Positions 41,070-49,107 of a stretch of 64,000 nucleotides of DNA are shown piece by piece. The stretch's first letter is position 1; the number at the start of each line of letters is the position of its first letter. The stretch spans positions 372,001 through 436,000 of the forward strand of contig NZ_JAHOPF010000003.1 of assembly GCF_019038595.1 (NCBI RefSeq). The letters run 5' to 3'. The notes beneath the pieces were generated by a model that saw nothing but the letters and a program-made list of their open reading frames with translations, was not told the origin of the DNA and ran no database searches. This DNA is from Kaistella soli. GTDB lineage: Bacteria > Bacteroidota > Bacteroidia > Flavobacteriales > Weeksellaceae. The translations under genes were made by a program, and so were the position numbers.

Positions 41070-41252
41070 CCGCAAAACGACTGCCCACAATGGTTCTAAC
41101 ACATTACAGGTAAACTCAACGCTAAACAATTACCGGACGAAAGTTCACTTAATGGCGCGCCGACTTGCTCGGATTACAGAAAGCGAAAATCAGTTCAAAT
41201 CGTGTTGATTAGGAGTTTACTCTATATCACTGAATTGTTGTGGGTTTTTTTT
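41070..41252 (+). ncRNA. ssrS: Structured small RNA between zapA and rny, candidate 6S RNA (6S-Flavo type)
   Basis: CCCACAA (41084-41090) pairs with TTGTGGG (41238-41244), followed by eight T (41245-41252); GTAAACTC (41110-41117) pairs with GAGTTTAC (41213-41220); AACGC (41118-41122) pairs with GTGTT (41202-41206), and an internal hairpin CCGA/TCGG is present at about 41160-41172. The result is a long rod closed by its own ends with internal bulges, about 180 nt, the size and shape of 6S RNA. TTG(41035)-N18-TAGATTTT (41056) may be the promoter. zapA is next to ssrS in proteobacteria too. The 6S identity is inference; the RNA structure is visible. Confidence 0.65.
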
Positions 41253-41352
41253 ATGGCTGAGCATTAAAAAATAACTGATTCTAAATATGAAAAAGATCAG
41301 GCAATTTAATTGTCAGCGATAAATTAATATTGAATATTTAAACTAAACATAT

Positions 41353-42924
41353 ATGACAACAACCGCAATTATCATCGGTATTGTTTGCCTTGTTTTGGGA
41401 GCTGTGATTGGAATGTTATTTTCCAAAAGTTCTCTTAACGCAAAAGCAAAGTTCATCGTAGAAGATGCAAAGAAAAATGCCGAAAATCTTATAGAAAAAG
41501 CCAATGTACAGGCCGAATCCGTTAGAAAAGAAAAACAGCTGCAGGCAAAGGAAAAGTTCATGGAACTTAAATCCCAGCACGACGCCGATATTCAGGCCAG
41601 GGAGAGAAAAATGCAGGACGCCGAGAAAAGAATAAAAGACAAAGAAAACAAGCTTAACGACGAGCTGAGTAAGACCGGTAAACTGGAAAAGGATCTTGAC
41701 CGTCAAATCGCGGACTACGGCAAAAAACACGAAATTCTTGAGAAAAAACAGCAGGAACTGGACGTGGCAACTGCACAGAAAGTGGAAATGCTTGAAAAAA
41801 TAGCCAATTATTCTGCTGAGGAAGCAAGAAACGAATTGGTGGAAGCCATGAAAGCCGAAGCTAAAACAAGAGCTCAGGCCCATGTTCAGGGAATTATGGA
41901 AGAGGCAAACCTGAATGCAAAACAGGAGGCCAAGAAAATTGTAATACAGACCATTCAGAGGATAGGTACAGAGCAGGCGATTGAAAATTCGGTTTCTGTT
42001 TTCAATATTGAATCTGATGAGGTTAAAGGAAGAATTATCGGTAGAGAAGGTAGAAATATCCGTGCTTTGGAAGCTGCAACCGGAGTTGAGATTATCGTAG
42101 ATGATACCCCGGAAGCTATTTTGCTTTCCTGTTTCGATCCGGTAAGAAGAGAGATCGCAAGACTTTCGCTTCACCGCTTGGTTACTGATGGCAGAATTCA
42201 TCCGGCACGTATTGAAGAAGTGGTGGAGAAAACCAAAAAACATATCGAAGAGGAAATTATTGAAGTTGGAAAGAGAACCGTTATCGATTTAGGCGTACAT
42301 GGTTTACATCCTGAACTGGTAAAAATTGTCGGAAGAATGAAATACCGTTCTTCTTACGGACAAAACCTTTTGCAGCACTCCAGAGAAGTGGCGAACATCG
42401 CGGCAACAATGGCTGCAGAATTAGGCCTGAATGTAAAAATGGCAAAAAGAGCAGGTTTACTTCACGATATCGGAAAAGTGCCGGAGCAGGAATCTGAACT
42501 TCCACACGCGCTTCTTGGGATGCAGTGGGCAGAGAAATACGGAGAAAATCCTGAAGTGGTTAACGCGATTGGAGCGCACCACGACGAAGTGGAAATGACT
42601 TCATTGCTGTCACCGATCATTCAGGTTGCTGATGCAATTTCAGGTGCGAGACCGGGTGCAAGACGTCAGGTTTTAGAATCTTATATCCAAAGACTTAAAG
42701 ACCTGGAAGCTGCAGCACTTAGTTTCGACGGTGTATCCAGTGCTTATGCTATTCAGGCAGGCCGTGAGCTTCGGGTGATGGTAGAGAGCGGAAAAGTAAG
42801 TGACGATCAGTCTTCACAGCTTTCTTATGATATTTCTGAAAAAATCCAGAATGAGTTAACTTATCCGGGACAGGTTCGTGTAACCGTAATCCGTGAAACC
42901 AGATCTGTGAATATCGCAAGATAA
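41353..42924 (+). CDS. rny: Ribonuclease Y
   Basis: 523 residues. N-terminal transmembrane helix ([19 protein letters not shown], about 4-22), a long coiled coil (about 30-200), a KH domain with [23 protein letters not shown] (about 228-250), and an HD domain with [11 protein letters not shown] (about 378) that holds the metal site. RNase Y is the membrane-bound endonuclease that starts mRNA decay in many bacteria lacking RNase E. It begins about 100 bp after the candidate 6S RNA. Confidence 0.97.
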   Translation: MTTTAIIIGIVCLVLGAVIGMLFSKSSLNAKAKFIVEDAKKNAENLIEKANVQAESVRKEKQLQAKEKFMELKSQHDADIQARERKMQDAEKRIKDKENKLNDELSKTGKLEKDLDRQIADYGKKHEILEKKQQELDVATAQKVEMLEKIANYSAEEARNELVEAMKAEAKTRAQAHVQGIMEEANLNAKQEAKKIVIQTIQRIGTEQAIENSVSVFNIESDEVKGRIIGREGRNIRALEAATGVEIIVDDTPEAILLSCFDPVRREIARLSLHRLVTDGRIHPARIEEVVEKTKKHIEEEIIEVGKRTVIDLGVHGLHPELVKIVGRMKYRSSYGQNLLQHSREVANIAATMAAELGLNVKMAKRAGLLHDIGKVPEQESELPHALLGMQWAEKYGENPEVVNAIGAHHDEVEMTSLLSPIIQVADAISGARPGARRQVLESYIQRLKDLEAAALSFDGVSSAYAIQAGRELRVMVESGKVSDDQSSQLSYDISEKIQNELTYPGQVRVTVIRETRSVNIAR

Positions 42925-42969
42925 TTACTCAGGTTAAGAGAGTTAACAGACAATTCTTAAATTTAAAAT

Positions 42970-43008
42970 AACAAATCCTACCAGTTTTCTGGAAGGATTT
43001 GTTATTTT
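42970..43008 (+). terminator. Terminator after rny, possibly bidirectional
   Basis: AACAAATCC (42970-42978) pairs with GGATTTGTT (42995-43003), with inner CCAG/CTGG around TTTT. It lies between convergent rny and the thioesterase gene. Confidence 0.8.
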
Positions 43009-43026
43009 GGGGTTATCTGAATACGC

Positions 43027-43491
43027 TTAGAGAAACGGCTGCATCTCTTCCTCTATTTTTTTTCTTAAATCCATCAGCTTGATGGCGTATTGTTCCATCT
43101 GTTTTTCATGTTCGGTTTCCGGCACAAATTTCGGAACCTGCACGGAATTTCCTTCATCATCAACAGCCACAAATACAATGATACAGTGGGTTTTCTTTTC
43201 GAATTCCTTGCGTTTGATATTTCTTGAAAATACATTAATTGCGATATGCATGCTGGTGGTTCCGGTGTAAATTACCTCGGCTTCCACTTTCACGATGTGC
43301 CCGATTTTAATAGGAGAATAAAAGCGGATTCCGCCGACATACACTGTTACACAGTAACTGGAACTCCACGAGCTTCCGCATGCATAACCAGCCTGGTCAA
43401 TCCACTTCATAACACTTCCCCCATGTACATTTCCTCCGTAATTGACATCACTAGGTTCAGAAATGAACTGAAATACGGTTTTTGTCTGCAT
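43027..43491 (-). CDS. Acyl-CoA thioesterase, hotdog fold (YciA-type)
   Basis: 154 residues. It has the hotdog core with SDVNYGGNVHGGSVMKWID (about 12-30, the helix with a catalytic Asp), the middle ASSYCVTVYVGGIRFYSP-type strand and IVFVAVDDEGNSVQVPKF. YciA-like enzymes hydrolyse short to long acyl-CoA. No other lipid genes nearby except the FabH-like gene 5 kb away. Convergent with rny. Confidence 0.9.
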   Translation of the reverse strand: MQTKTVFQFISEPSDVNYGGNVHGGSVMKWIDQAGYACGSSWSSSYCVTVYVGGIRFYSPIKIGHIVKVEAEVIYTGTTSMHIAINVFSRNIKRKEFEKKTHCIIVFVAVDDEGNSVQVPKFVPETEHEKQMEQYAIKLMDLRKKIEEEMQPFL

Positions 43492-43549
43492 ATTTTCTTA
43501 AATTTAAATAAAGATATTGATAAAATTTTTAAATTCCTTTTATTAACCC

Positions 43550-43557
43550 TATTTTTG
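43550..43557 (+). promoter_or_regulatory. -7 promoter box of the ArsC-like gene, 4 nt before the ATG
   Basis: TATTTTTG followed by GAAA and the ATG at 43562, so again a leaderless transcript is predicted. No -33 TTG. Confidence 0.5.
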
Positions 43558-43561
43558 GAAA

Positions 43562-43912
43562 ATGAAAAAAGTATTTTATTTAAAAACCTGCGATACCTGT
43601 CTGAAAATTCTTAAGAAATATAACTTGAAAGATTGGGAACTTCGGGAAATAAAAATAAATCCTATTACCACAGAAGAACTGGAGGAAATGTACAAACTTG
43701 CAGGCTCTTACGAGGCGCTGTTCAGCAAGAAATCCAACCAGATCAAGCTGCGCGAGATCGACCCAAAAACTTTACAGGAAGAAGATTATAAAGAACTTAT
43801 ACTGGATCATTACACTTTCCTCAAACGGCCTGTTTTTATGACCGATAAAGAAATTTTCATCGGCAGTGAAAAGAAAACAGTGGAAGCTTTACGAGGTTTT
43901 TTTGCTGATTAG
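43562..43912 (+). CDS. ArsC/Spx-family reductase-like protein
   Basis: 116 residues of the ArsC/Spx thioredoxin-like fold: FYLKTCDTCLKILKKYNL at the N-terminus has a CxxC pair (about residues 10-13), then YKLAGSYEALFSKKSNQI and a C-terminal YTFLKRPVFMTDKEIFIG, where ArsC has its Arg/Pro. It could be an arsenate-type reductase or a thiol oxidoreductase; the CxxC and the absence of other ars genes favour the latter. The small secreted protein gene follows after only 3 nt. Confidence 0.8.
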   Translation: MKKVFYLKTCDTCLKILKKYNLKDWELREIKINPITTEELEEMYKLAGSYEALFSKKSNQIKLREIDPKTLQEEDYKELILDHYTFLKRPVFMTDKEIFIGSEKKTVEALRGFFAD

Positions 43913-43915
43913 GTA

Positions 43916-44254
43916 ATGAAATACATTGCAGTTTTTCTGTTGTTTTTTGTAATAAACGTTTCAGCACAAACCGTTTACAGGACACCTTCAGGATCCAAAT
44001 ATCATTTGTCAGGCTGCAGAATGGTAAAGAATGTTTCTTCAGATTTAAGCATTCAGGCCGCATCGGGCGAAGGCCTTTCTCCCTGCAAAATCTGCCGACC
44101 GCCCTTCAGTCAAGCGTTGGGAATAGTATCAAAACCCAAAAAAACTTCTGGAGTCAATTCCCCGAACCGTTGTTTCGCCACTACTAAAAGCGGAACAAGA
44201 TGTAAAAGAAATACAAGGATCGGTAATAATTTCTGTTTCCAGCATCTCCCTTAA
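43916..44254 (+). CDS. Small secreted protein with two short Cys/His modules (DUF5763-like)
   Basis: 112 residues. Signal peptide (YIAVFLLFFVINVSAQ, cleavage near residue 18). The first module (about 20-62) has TPSGSKYHLSGCRMV and SPCKICRPP, similar to small zinc-binding Ada-like repeats. The second (about 83-112) has RCFATTKSGTRCKRN and FCFQHLP, the DUF5763-type Cys/Cys/Cys/His knuckle found in Bacteroidetes and phages. Both could bind zinc. It is 3 nt after the ArsC-like gene, so probably coexpressed. Function unknown. Confidence 0.75.
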   Translation: MKYIAVFLLFFVINVSAQTVYRTPSGSKYHLSGCRMVKNVSSDLSIQAASGEGLSPCKICRPPFSQALGIVSKPKKTSGVNSPNRCFATTKSGTRCKRNTRIGNNFCFQHLP

Positions 44255-44324
44255 AAATACGTCAGAATTTCATCAGGATTGATGGTAGTTATGACATAAT
44301 TTCCTGAAGATCAGTATTGATATG

Positions 44325-44332
44325 TAATTTTG
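44325..44332 (+). promoter_or_regulatory. -7 promoter box upstream of the hsp20 gene
   Basis: TAATTTTG about 80 bp before the start codon. No heat-shock-specific inverted repeat (CIRCE) is seen. Confidence 0.4.
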
Positions 44333-44412
44333 TCGGAAGAATTGCAGAGGCATTTTTTTTGTGGTAAAAACTGTAAATCAGTTACAAATGTTTAACCTAA
44401 AAATTTAATGTC

Positions 44413-44838
44413 ATGTCAAATTTAATCAGAAGAAACAGTTTTTTCGACGATTTCATTACAAAAGATTTATTTGAATTTAAACCTAGGTTTAATCAGTCGG
44501 ATTTAACATTGCCTTCAGTTAACGTAAAGGAACTTGATCGGAGTTTTGAGATTCATGTTGCTGCACCGGGAATTAAAAAAGAAGATTTTAAAATTAATCT
44601 GGAACAGAATGTTCTGACCATTTCCAGCGAAAACAGCACAGAAAATGAAGAGAAAGATGAAAACGGTGCATTTACAAGAAGAGAGTTCAATTACAGCTCA
44701 TTCAGCCGTGCTTTTACCTTGCCGGAAACCGCTGACCCGGAAAAGATAGAAGCGGCCTACGAAGACGGTATTCTGAAAATTACAGTTCCGAAAAAAGAAG
44801 TGATGATGCAGAATATGAAAACCATAGAAGTGAAATAA
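44413..44838 (+). CDS. Hsp20 / alpha-crystallin small heat shock protein
   Basis: 141 residues. The alpha-crystallin domain spans about 36-130, with FEIHVAAPGIKKEDFKINLE and the consensus EAAYEDGILKITVPKKE (about 117-133), including the A-x-x-x-n-G-v-L-like motif. The N-terminus NSFFDDFITKDLFEF is typical of the bacterial class. It binds unfolding proteins without ATP. Monocistronic, with a strong terminator. Confidence 0.93.
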   Translation: MSNLIRRNSFFDDFITKDLFEFKPRFNQSDLTLPSVNVKELDRSFEIHVAAPGIKKEDFKINLEQNVLTISSENSTENEEKDENGAFTRREFNYSSFSRAFTLPETADPEKIEAAYEDGILKITVPKKEVMMQNMKTIEVK

Positions 44839-44870
44839 GATTTCAATTCAATTCATTCCAATATTTTATA

Positions 44871-44906
44871 AAACCCGGCAGAAAGAGCTTTTCAGCCGGG
44901 TTTTTT
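44871..44906 (+). terminator. Terminator after hsp20
   Basis: AAACCCGGC (44871-44879) pairs with GCCGGGTTT (44895-44903), then T. Confidence 0.88.
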
Positions 44907-44917
44907 GTTTGTCCATA

Positions 44918-44946
44918 AAAAAAGGGCTGAAAATTTTCAGACCTTT
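44918..44946 (-). terminator. Terminator after gcvT
   Basis: A near-perfect dyad AAGG.CTGAAAATTTTCAG.CCTT centred about 44933; a T run follows on the minus strand. Confidence 0.85.
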
Positions 44947-44974
44947 TTAAATTTTATTTTGGATTAACTTCAGT

Positions 44975-46057
44975 TTATACGAACGGAAGTTTCACCACTT
45001 TTGCAGGTATATTTTTATTTCTGATCTGAATAAAAATGTCTGAACCGACTTTGAAATGAGGTTTTGCAACATACGCCAAACCAATACCTACAGATTTCAT
45101 TGGGCTCATCGTCCCGGAAGTTACTTTTCCGATTTCGTTTCCTTCAGCATCCACTACAAGATAATCATGTCTTGGGATCGCTCTCTCCTGCATTTCGAAA
45201 CCTACCAGTTTTCGGGTAACGCCTTCTTCTTTCTGTTTTGCGAAAATTTCTTTGTTCACAAAATCTTTATCAAATTTCGTGATCCAGCCTAAACCTGCTT
45301 CCATTGGCGAAGTGGTGTCATCAATATCGTTTCCGTAAAGGCAGAAACCTTTTTCAAGACGCAAAGTATCTCTTGAAGCAAGTCCGCAAGGAATTAAACC
45401 GAATTCTACGCCGGCTTCTGTCAGTGCTTCCCAGATTTCCACTGCATTTTCATTCTTAAAATAAATTTCGAAACCTCCGCTCCCTGTGTAGCCTGTGTTG
45501 GAAATAATAACGTCAGAAACACCCGCGATGCTGCCTACCGTAAAATGATAGTATGGAAGTTCGGAGAGATTCACTTCCGTTAATTTTTGCAGTGTATCTG
45601 TAGCTTTAGGTCCCTGTATGGCGATCAGTGACATCTCATCTGAAGCATTTGTCAGTTTTGCGCCAAATTTTTCATTGTATTTTGTAATGTGGTTCCAGTC
45701 TTTTTCAATGTTGGAAGCATTGACCACGACGAAATATTTTCCGTCGGTCATTTTATAAATAATCAGGTCGTCTACGATTCCGCCGTTTCCGTTCGGGAGA
45801 CACGTGTACTGTGCTTTTCCGTCTTCAAGCGTATCTACATTATTGGTAGTTACATATTGCAGCAGATCCTTTGCAGCAGGTCCTTCTACAAAAAATTGTC
45901 CCATATGGGAAACATCAAAAATTCCAACTTTTTCGCGTACGGCAAAATGCTCTTCCGTTACGCCGGAATATTGCACAGGCATTTCAAAACCTGCAAAAGG
46001 TACCATTTTCGCGCCCAAAGAAACATGTTTGTCAAACAGGGCAGTTCTTTTATCCAT
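44975..46057 (-). CDS. gcvT: Aminomethyltransferase (glycine cleavage T-protein)
   Basis: 360 residues. [16 protein letters not shown] near the start, [35 protein letters not shown] and [20 protein letters not shown], ending with IGLAYV.. and a C-terminal beta domain, are all typical of GcvT. It transfers the methylene group from the lipoyl H-protein to tetrahydrofolate. The other glycine cleavage genes are not in the window. Normal length. Confidence 0.96.
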   Translation of the reverse strand: MDKRTALFDKHVSLGAKMVPFAGFEMPVQYSGVTEEHFAVREKVGIFDVSHMGQFFVEGPAAKDLLQYVTTNNVDTLEDGKAQYTCLPNGNGGIVDDLIIYKMTDGKYFVVVNASNIEKDWNHITKYNEKFGAKLTNASDEMSLIAIQGPKATDTLQKLTEVNLSELPYYHFTVGSIAGVSDVIISNTGYTGSGGFEIYFKNENAVEIWEALTEAGVEFGLIPCGLASRDTLRLEKGFCLYGNDIDDTTSPMEAGLGWITKFDKDFVNKEIFAKQKEEGVTRKLVGFEMQERAIPRHDYLVVDAEGNEIGKVTSGTMSPMKSVGIGLAYVAKPHFKVGSDIFIQIRNKNIPAKVVKLPFV

Positions 46058-46119
46058 TCTTAATTATTATTTAGATTTTTATTTTTTAGGAGCAACACAG
46101 TTTATGCTTTTTATATTCA

Positions 46120-46190
46120 CCGGTCCCGCTTTCCGCTCTATCTTTTGCTCCGCTTCGCTCCGCAAAAGGATGCCGCTGCAATCGGGGCTA
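46120..46190 (+). repeat. Dispersed intergenic repeat, class A copy 2
   Basis: A 71-nt element, 67 of 71 positions identical to the inverted copy at 28164-28234. The central hairpin CTTTTGC..GCAAAAG encloses GCTTCGC here and ACTTCGT there, a compensatory G-C/A-T change. It lies between the gcvT start and the idi stop and ends 23 bp before the idi stop codon. Confidence 0.8.
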
Positions 46191-46212
46191 AAAGTTCCGG
46201 CAGTTTCCCTGT

Positions 46213-46722
46213 TTAAAGGTGTTCTTTGTATTCCTTTAAAATGATTTTAAACCATTCGGTGAACTGCTGAGGGTTTTCTTTCATTTCCTCATCCAGTTTT
46301 TCCATAGAAATGTAACGCACTTCGGAAACTTCCTCCTCATTCAGATGGAAGCCACCATCGTAAAAGCCCGTGAAAACATGATCCAGCTCGTGTTCCCAAA
46401 GATTCTGGCCTACATCGGCTTTGTATAAAAAATGAAATTTTTCAGTAAGTTCGGCTTCCACTCCGAGTTCTTCTTTCATTCGGCGTTGTGCACCCTGAAG
46501 ATAGGTTTCATCAAACCTTGGATGCGAACACACGGCGTTGGTCCATTGGTCCGGTGAATGGTATTTTCCTGAAGCCCGTTTCTGCAAGAGCATTTCACCT
46601 TTATCATTAAACAGAAATACCGAAAAAGCGCGGTGAAGAATTCCATTTTCATGTGCCTGCATCTTTTCCATCAGCCCCAAAATCTCATCATTTTCAGAGA
46701 CTAAAACTACTTGTTCTTCCAT
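46213..46722 (-). CDS. idi: Isopentenyl-diphosphate delta-isomerase, type I
   Basis: 169 residues of the Nudix-related type I family. HRAFSVFLFNDKGEMLLQ near the start, TNAVCSHPRFDE (catalytic Cys, about residue 65), RRMKEELGVEAEL (Glu and Nudix-like helix) and WEHELDHVF (second catalytic Glu). It interconverts isopentenyl and dimethylallyl diphosphate for isoprenoids. The ATG at 46722 is preferred; an in-frame TTG 9 bp upstream lies in a -7 box. It lies close behind repeat class A copy 2. Confidence 0.93.
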   Translation of the reverse strand: MEEQVVLVSENDEILGLMEKMQAHENGILHRAFSVFLFNDKGEMLLQKRASGKYHSPDQWTNAVCSHPRFDETYLQGAQRRMKEELGVEAELTEKFHFLYKADVGQNLWEHELDHVFTGFYDGGFHLNEEEVSEVRYISMEKLDEEMKENPQQFTEWFKIILKEYKEHL

Positions 46723-46728
46723 ATCACA

Positions 46729-46736
46729 CAAAATTA
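46729..46736 (-). promoter_or_regulatory. -7 promoter box of idi, 6 nt before the ATG
   Basis: Minus strand TAATTTTG, then TGTGAT, then ATG. The leader would be zero or one to two nt. Confidence 0.5.
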
Positions 46737-46895
46737 AGTTTTATTAATTAGCTGGTAAAATTTTTGAGAAACTTTAATAGTTACATTCTCTTTCTATAAA
46801 CCGGATTTTTAAAATTATCTTGGAAGATTGAGCGCTGTGAATAAAAATTAATGCGGTGTGGAAAAAATAATCCTCTGTAAACCAATGAAAAATTG

Positions 46896-46903
46896 TAATT
46901 TTG
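46896..46903 (+). promoter_or_regulatory. -7 promoter box of the HAD-serA operon
   Basis: TAATTTTG, 17 nt before the ATG at 46921. Confidence 0.6.
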
Positions 46904-46920
46904 CATCTTAAATTTTTGAG

Positions 46921-47322
46921 ATGGAGTTAGAATATAAAGACCATTTAAGCCCAATGCTGAAAGGTGATATCAAGAATTATTTGATTGATATTGACGGAAC
47001 TATTACTGATGATGTTCCCAATGAAGAACCTGAAAGAATGGTTGATTGTGAACCTTATCCGGATGCGCTGGAAACCATTAACAGATGGTACGATCAGGGA
47101 CATATCATTTGCTTCTTTACTTCGCGTACTGAGAATTTAAAACAAATCACGATAGACTGGCTCGATAAACATGGCTTTAAGTATCACAGCGTGCTGTGCG
47201 GAAAACCACGGGGTGGAAATTACCATTGGATTGATAATCATCTCGTAAAAGCAACACGGTACAAGGGCAAGTTCACTGATATGGTGGAGAAACAGGTAAC
47301 TATTGAAGTATTTAAAGATTAA
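46921..47322 (+). CDS. Small HAD-superfamily phosphatase-like protein
   Basis: 133 residues. HAD motif I YLIDIDGTITDD (about residues 21-32), motif II FFTSRTEN, Lys motif GKPRGGNYHWID and an Asp in WIDNHL. It has no large cap domain. Similar proteins are often named phosphoheptose isomerase in databases without evidence; I see only a HAD phosphatase fold. It lies 4 nt before serA, so a role in phosphoserine dephosphorylation is possible. Confidence 0.8.
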   Translation: MELEYKDHLSPMLKGDIKNYLIDIDGTITDDVPNEEPERMVDCEPYPDALETINRWYDQGHIICFFTSRTENLKQITIDWLDKHGFKYHSVLCGKPRGGNYHWIDNHLVKATRYKGKFTDMVEKQVTIEVFKD

Positions 47323-47326
47323 GAAG

Positions 47327-48286
47327 ATGAAGGTTTTAGCAAACGACGGTTTAGACCAATCAGGAATTGATGCCTTAACAGCAAAAGGTTTTGAAGTAAT
47401 TACCACCAAAGTTCCTCAGGAATTTTTGATTGATTACATCAATGAAAATAAAATTAAGACCATTTTAGTAAGAAGTGCAACGCAGGTAAGAAAAGAACTG
47501 ATCGACGCATGTCCTTCCATCGAAATCATTGGAAGAGGAGGAGTAGGAATGGATAATATTGATGTTGATTACGCACGTTCTAAAAATATCCACGTGATCA
47601 ATACGCCTTCAGCTTCTTCGGAGTCTGTGGCAGAATTGGTGTTTGCCCACTTGTTTGCGGGAGCAAGATTTCTTCCGGATTCCAATAGGAAAATGCCTGT
47701 GGTTGGAGATTCGGAGTTCGCAAAACTTAAAAAATCTTACGAAAAAGGAATTGAACTTCGCGGAAAAACCATCGGTATCATCGGAATGGGGAGAATCGGG
47801 CAGGAAGTTGCAAGAATCGCACTCGGTTTAGGAATGCGTGTGATCGCTGCGGACAGCAATATCGGTAGAGCGAGCATTAAAGTGAAATTCTATAACAACC
47901 AGTTCATCAACGTAGATATAGAAACAGAACCGCTTGATGGCGTTTTGGAACATGCAGATTTTATTACGCTCCACGTGCCGGCTCAGAAAGACGGTTACAT
48001 GATTTCTGAAAAAGAATTTTCGATCATGAAAGACGGTGTTGCAGTGGTAAACTGTTCCAGAGGCGGTGTCATCGATGAAAACGCATTGATTGCTGCATTA
48101 AATTCAGGTAAGGTAGCCTTCGCGGGTCTGGATGTTTTCATCAACGAACCTACGCCTTCAAAAGAAATTTTAACTCATCCTAAAATTTCCCTCACTCCAC
48201 ATACCGGAGCCTCCACGCTTGAAGCTCAGGACAGGATAGGACTTTCTTTAGCGGAACAGATCTGCAGTATTTTGCAGGTACACTAA
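47327..48286 (+). CDS. serA: D-3-phosphoglycerate dehydrogenase (2-hydroxyacid dehydrogenase family)
   Basis: 319 residues from ATG 47327; a longer frame would overlap the HAD gene by 20 bp. IGIIGMGRIGQEVARIAL (NAD-binding, about 145-162), VNCSRGGVIDENAL (catalytic Arg, about 230), VFINEPTP (Glu) and TPHTGASTLEAQ (His). No C-terminal ACT domain, so it is a short type not controlled by serine in the classic way. It likely oxidises 3-phosphoglycerate to start serine synthesis, although other 2-hydroxyacids are possible. Confidence 0.85.
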   Translation: MKVLANDGLDQSGIDALTAKGFEVITTKVPQEFLIDYINENKIKTILVRSATQVRKELIDACPSIEIIGRGGVGMDNIDVDYARSKNIHVINTPSASSESVAELVFAHLFAGARFLPDSNRKMPVVGDSEFAKLKKSYEKGIELRGKTIGIIGMGRIGQEVARIALGLGMRVIAADSNIGRASIKVKFYNNQFINVDIETEPLDGVLEHADFITLHVPAQKDGYMISEKEFSIMKDGVAVVNCSRGGVIDENALIAALNSGKVAFAGLDVFINEPTPSKEILTHPKISLTPHTGASTLEAQDRIGLSLAEQICSILQVH

Positions 48287-48310
48287 TTAATTTTCAGATC
48301 AAATATACAG

Positions 48311-48338
48311 AACACGTCTTTCAGGCGTGTTTTTTTTA
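48311..48338 (+). terminator. Terminator after serA
   Basis: AACACG (48311-48316) pairs with CGTGTT (48326-48331), then seven or more T. Confidence 0.8.
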
Positions 48339-48398
48339 TTGATTTAAAATAAGTGACTTTTAAAATATTTAAATAAATTCTACTAATTATAATTCAGC

Positions 48399-48423
48399 AA
48401 AAAACCCGGAGAACGTCCGGGTT
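48399..48423 (-). terminator. Terminator after mscL
   Basis: AACCCGGA (48403-48410) pairs with TCCGGGTT (48416-48423); the minus strand ends in a T run. Confidence 0.85.
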
Positions 48424-48444
48424 GAGCATTTTATTTCGAAAATT

Positions 48445-48819
48445 TTATGGTCTGTTTTTCAGTAAATCTCTGATTTCTGTCAAAAGTTTCTGATCTTCTG
48501 TCGGCCCGGGAGCAACCACTGCAGCGGGTTTGTGAATTTTATTGATTCCTTTAATCATAATGAACAGTACAATCGCGATACAGAGGAAATTAATTACTGC
48601 GGCAAGGAAATTACCGTAAGTCACACCATTCCAGGCCAGTTTAGAAATGTTTTCGGCACCGGCTGCTTTCAAAGCAGGATTCAGAAGCAAAGGGGTAATT
48701 ACATCTTCAACAAAAGATGATACAATTTTTCCGAAAGCACCCCCAATAATAACGGCAACAGCCAAATCTACAACATTGCCTTTAATGGCAAAATCCTTAA
48801 ATTCTTGTACTAATCCCAT
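48445..48819 (-). CDS. mscL: Large-conductance mechanosensitive channel MscL
   Basis: 124 residues. KDFAIKGNVVDLAVAVIIGGAFGKIVSSFV (about 7-36, first transmembrane helix with the gate), a periplasmic loop, the second helix (ANVINFLCIAIVLFIMIKGI-like, about 70-90) and a cytoplasmic C-terminal helix with EIRDLLKNRP. It opens at high membrane tension to save cells from osmotic downshock. Monocistronic with its own terminator. Confidence 0.95.
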   Translation of the reverse strand: MGLVQEFKDFAIKGNVVDLAVAVIIGGAFGKIVSSFVEDVITPLLLNPALKAAGAENISKLAWNGVTYGNFLAAVINFLCIAIVLFIMIKGINKIHKPAAVVAPGPTEDQKLLTEIRDLLKNRP

Positions 48820-48987
48820 AATTTTTATATTTTAATTAAGTAAATGTATTAAATAATTCAAAATTTCTGAAGAAATTTATTAAAAAATACAGTTCTGTTT
48901 AAACAAATGATGAATTTTAAGTGTTTCTATGTTATTTTTTTTCATTTATACTGAGAAGTATTCAGTTTTTCTAAATAATTGTTAAAA

Positions 48988-49003
48988 TAAATTTGTATTT
49001 TTG
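48988..49003 (+). promoter_or_regulatory. Two overlapping -7 boxes upstream of nnr
   Basis: TAAATTTG (48988-48995) directly followed by TATTTTTG (48996-49003) in the AT-rich 288-bp gap between mscL and nnr. The rest of the gap holds nothing recognisable. Confidence 0.4.
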
Positions 49004-49107
49004 GAAAAATTTGATTTATTTATTTAAATATTGATAATCAGACTAATGGGATTGTAAATTGAGTAAACAATCTCTTTTTTTTTAATTAACACAAGTGATA
49101 TTATAAG

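Noticed and set aside
41416-42243. A 275-residue minus-strand frame inside rny
   Set aside because: Antisense to the coiled coil and KH domain of RNase Y; rich in Phe/Leu/Cys as expected for a shadow.
44255-44412. CIRCE or sigma-32-type heat shock site upstream of hsp20
   Set aside because: No TTAGCACTC-N9-GAGTGCTAA-like repeat seen; only a weak -7 box.
44975-46119. Glycine riboswitch before gcvT
   Set aside because: The region upstream of gcvT is short and filled by the class A repeat; no glycine aptamer-like arrangement seen.
45689-46244. Plus-strand frames of 124 and 146 residues over gcvT
   Set aside because: They are antisense shadows of gcvT, which has strong family motifs on the minus strand.
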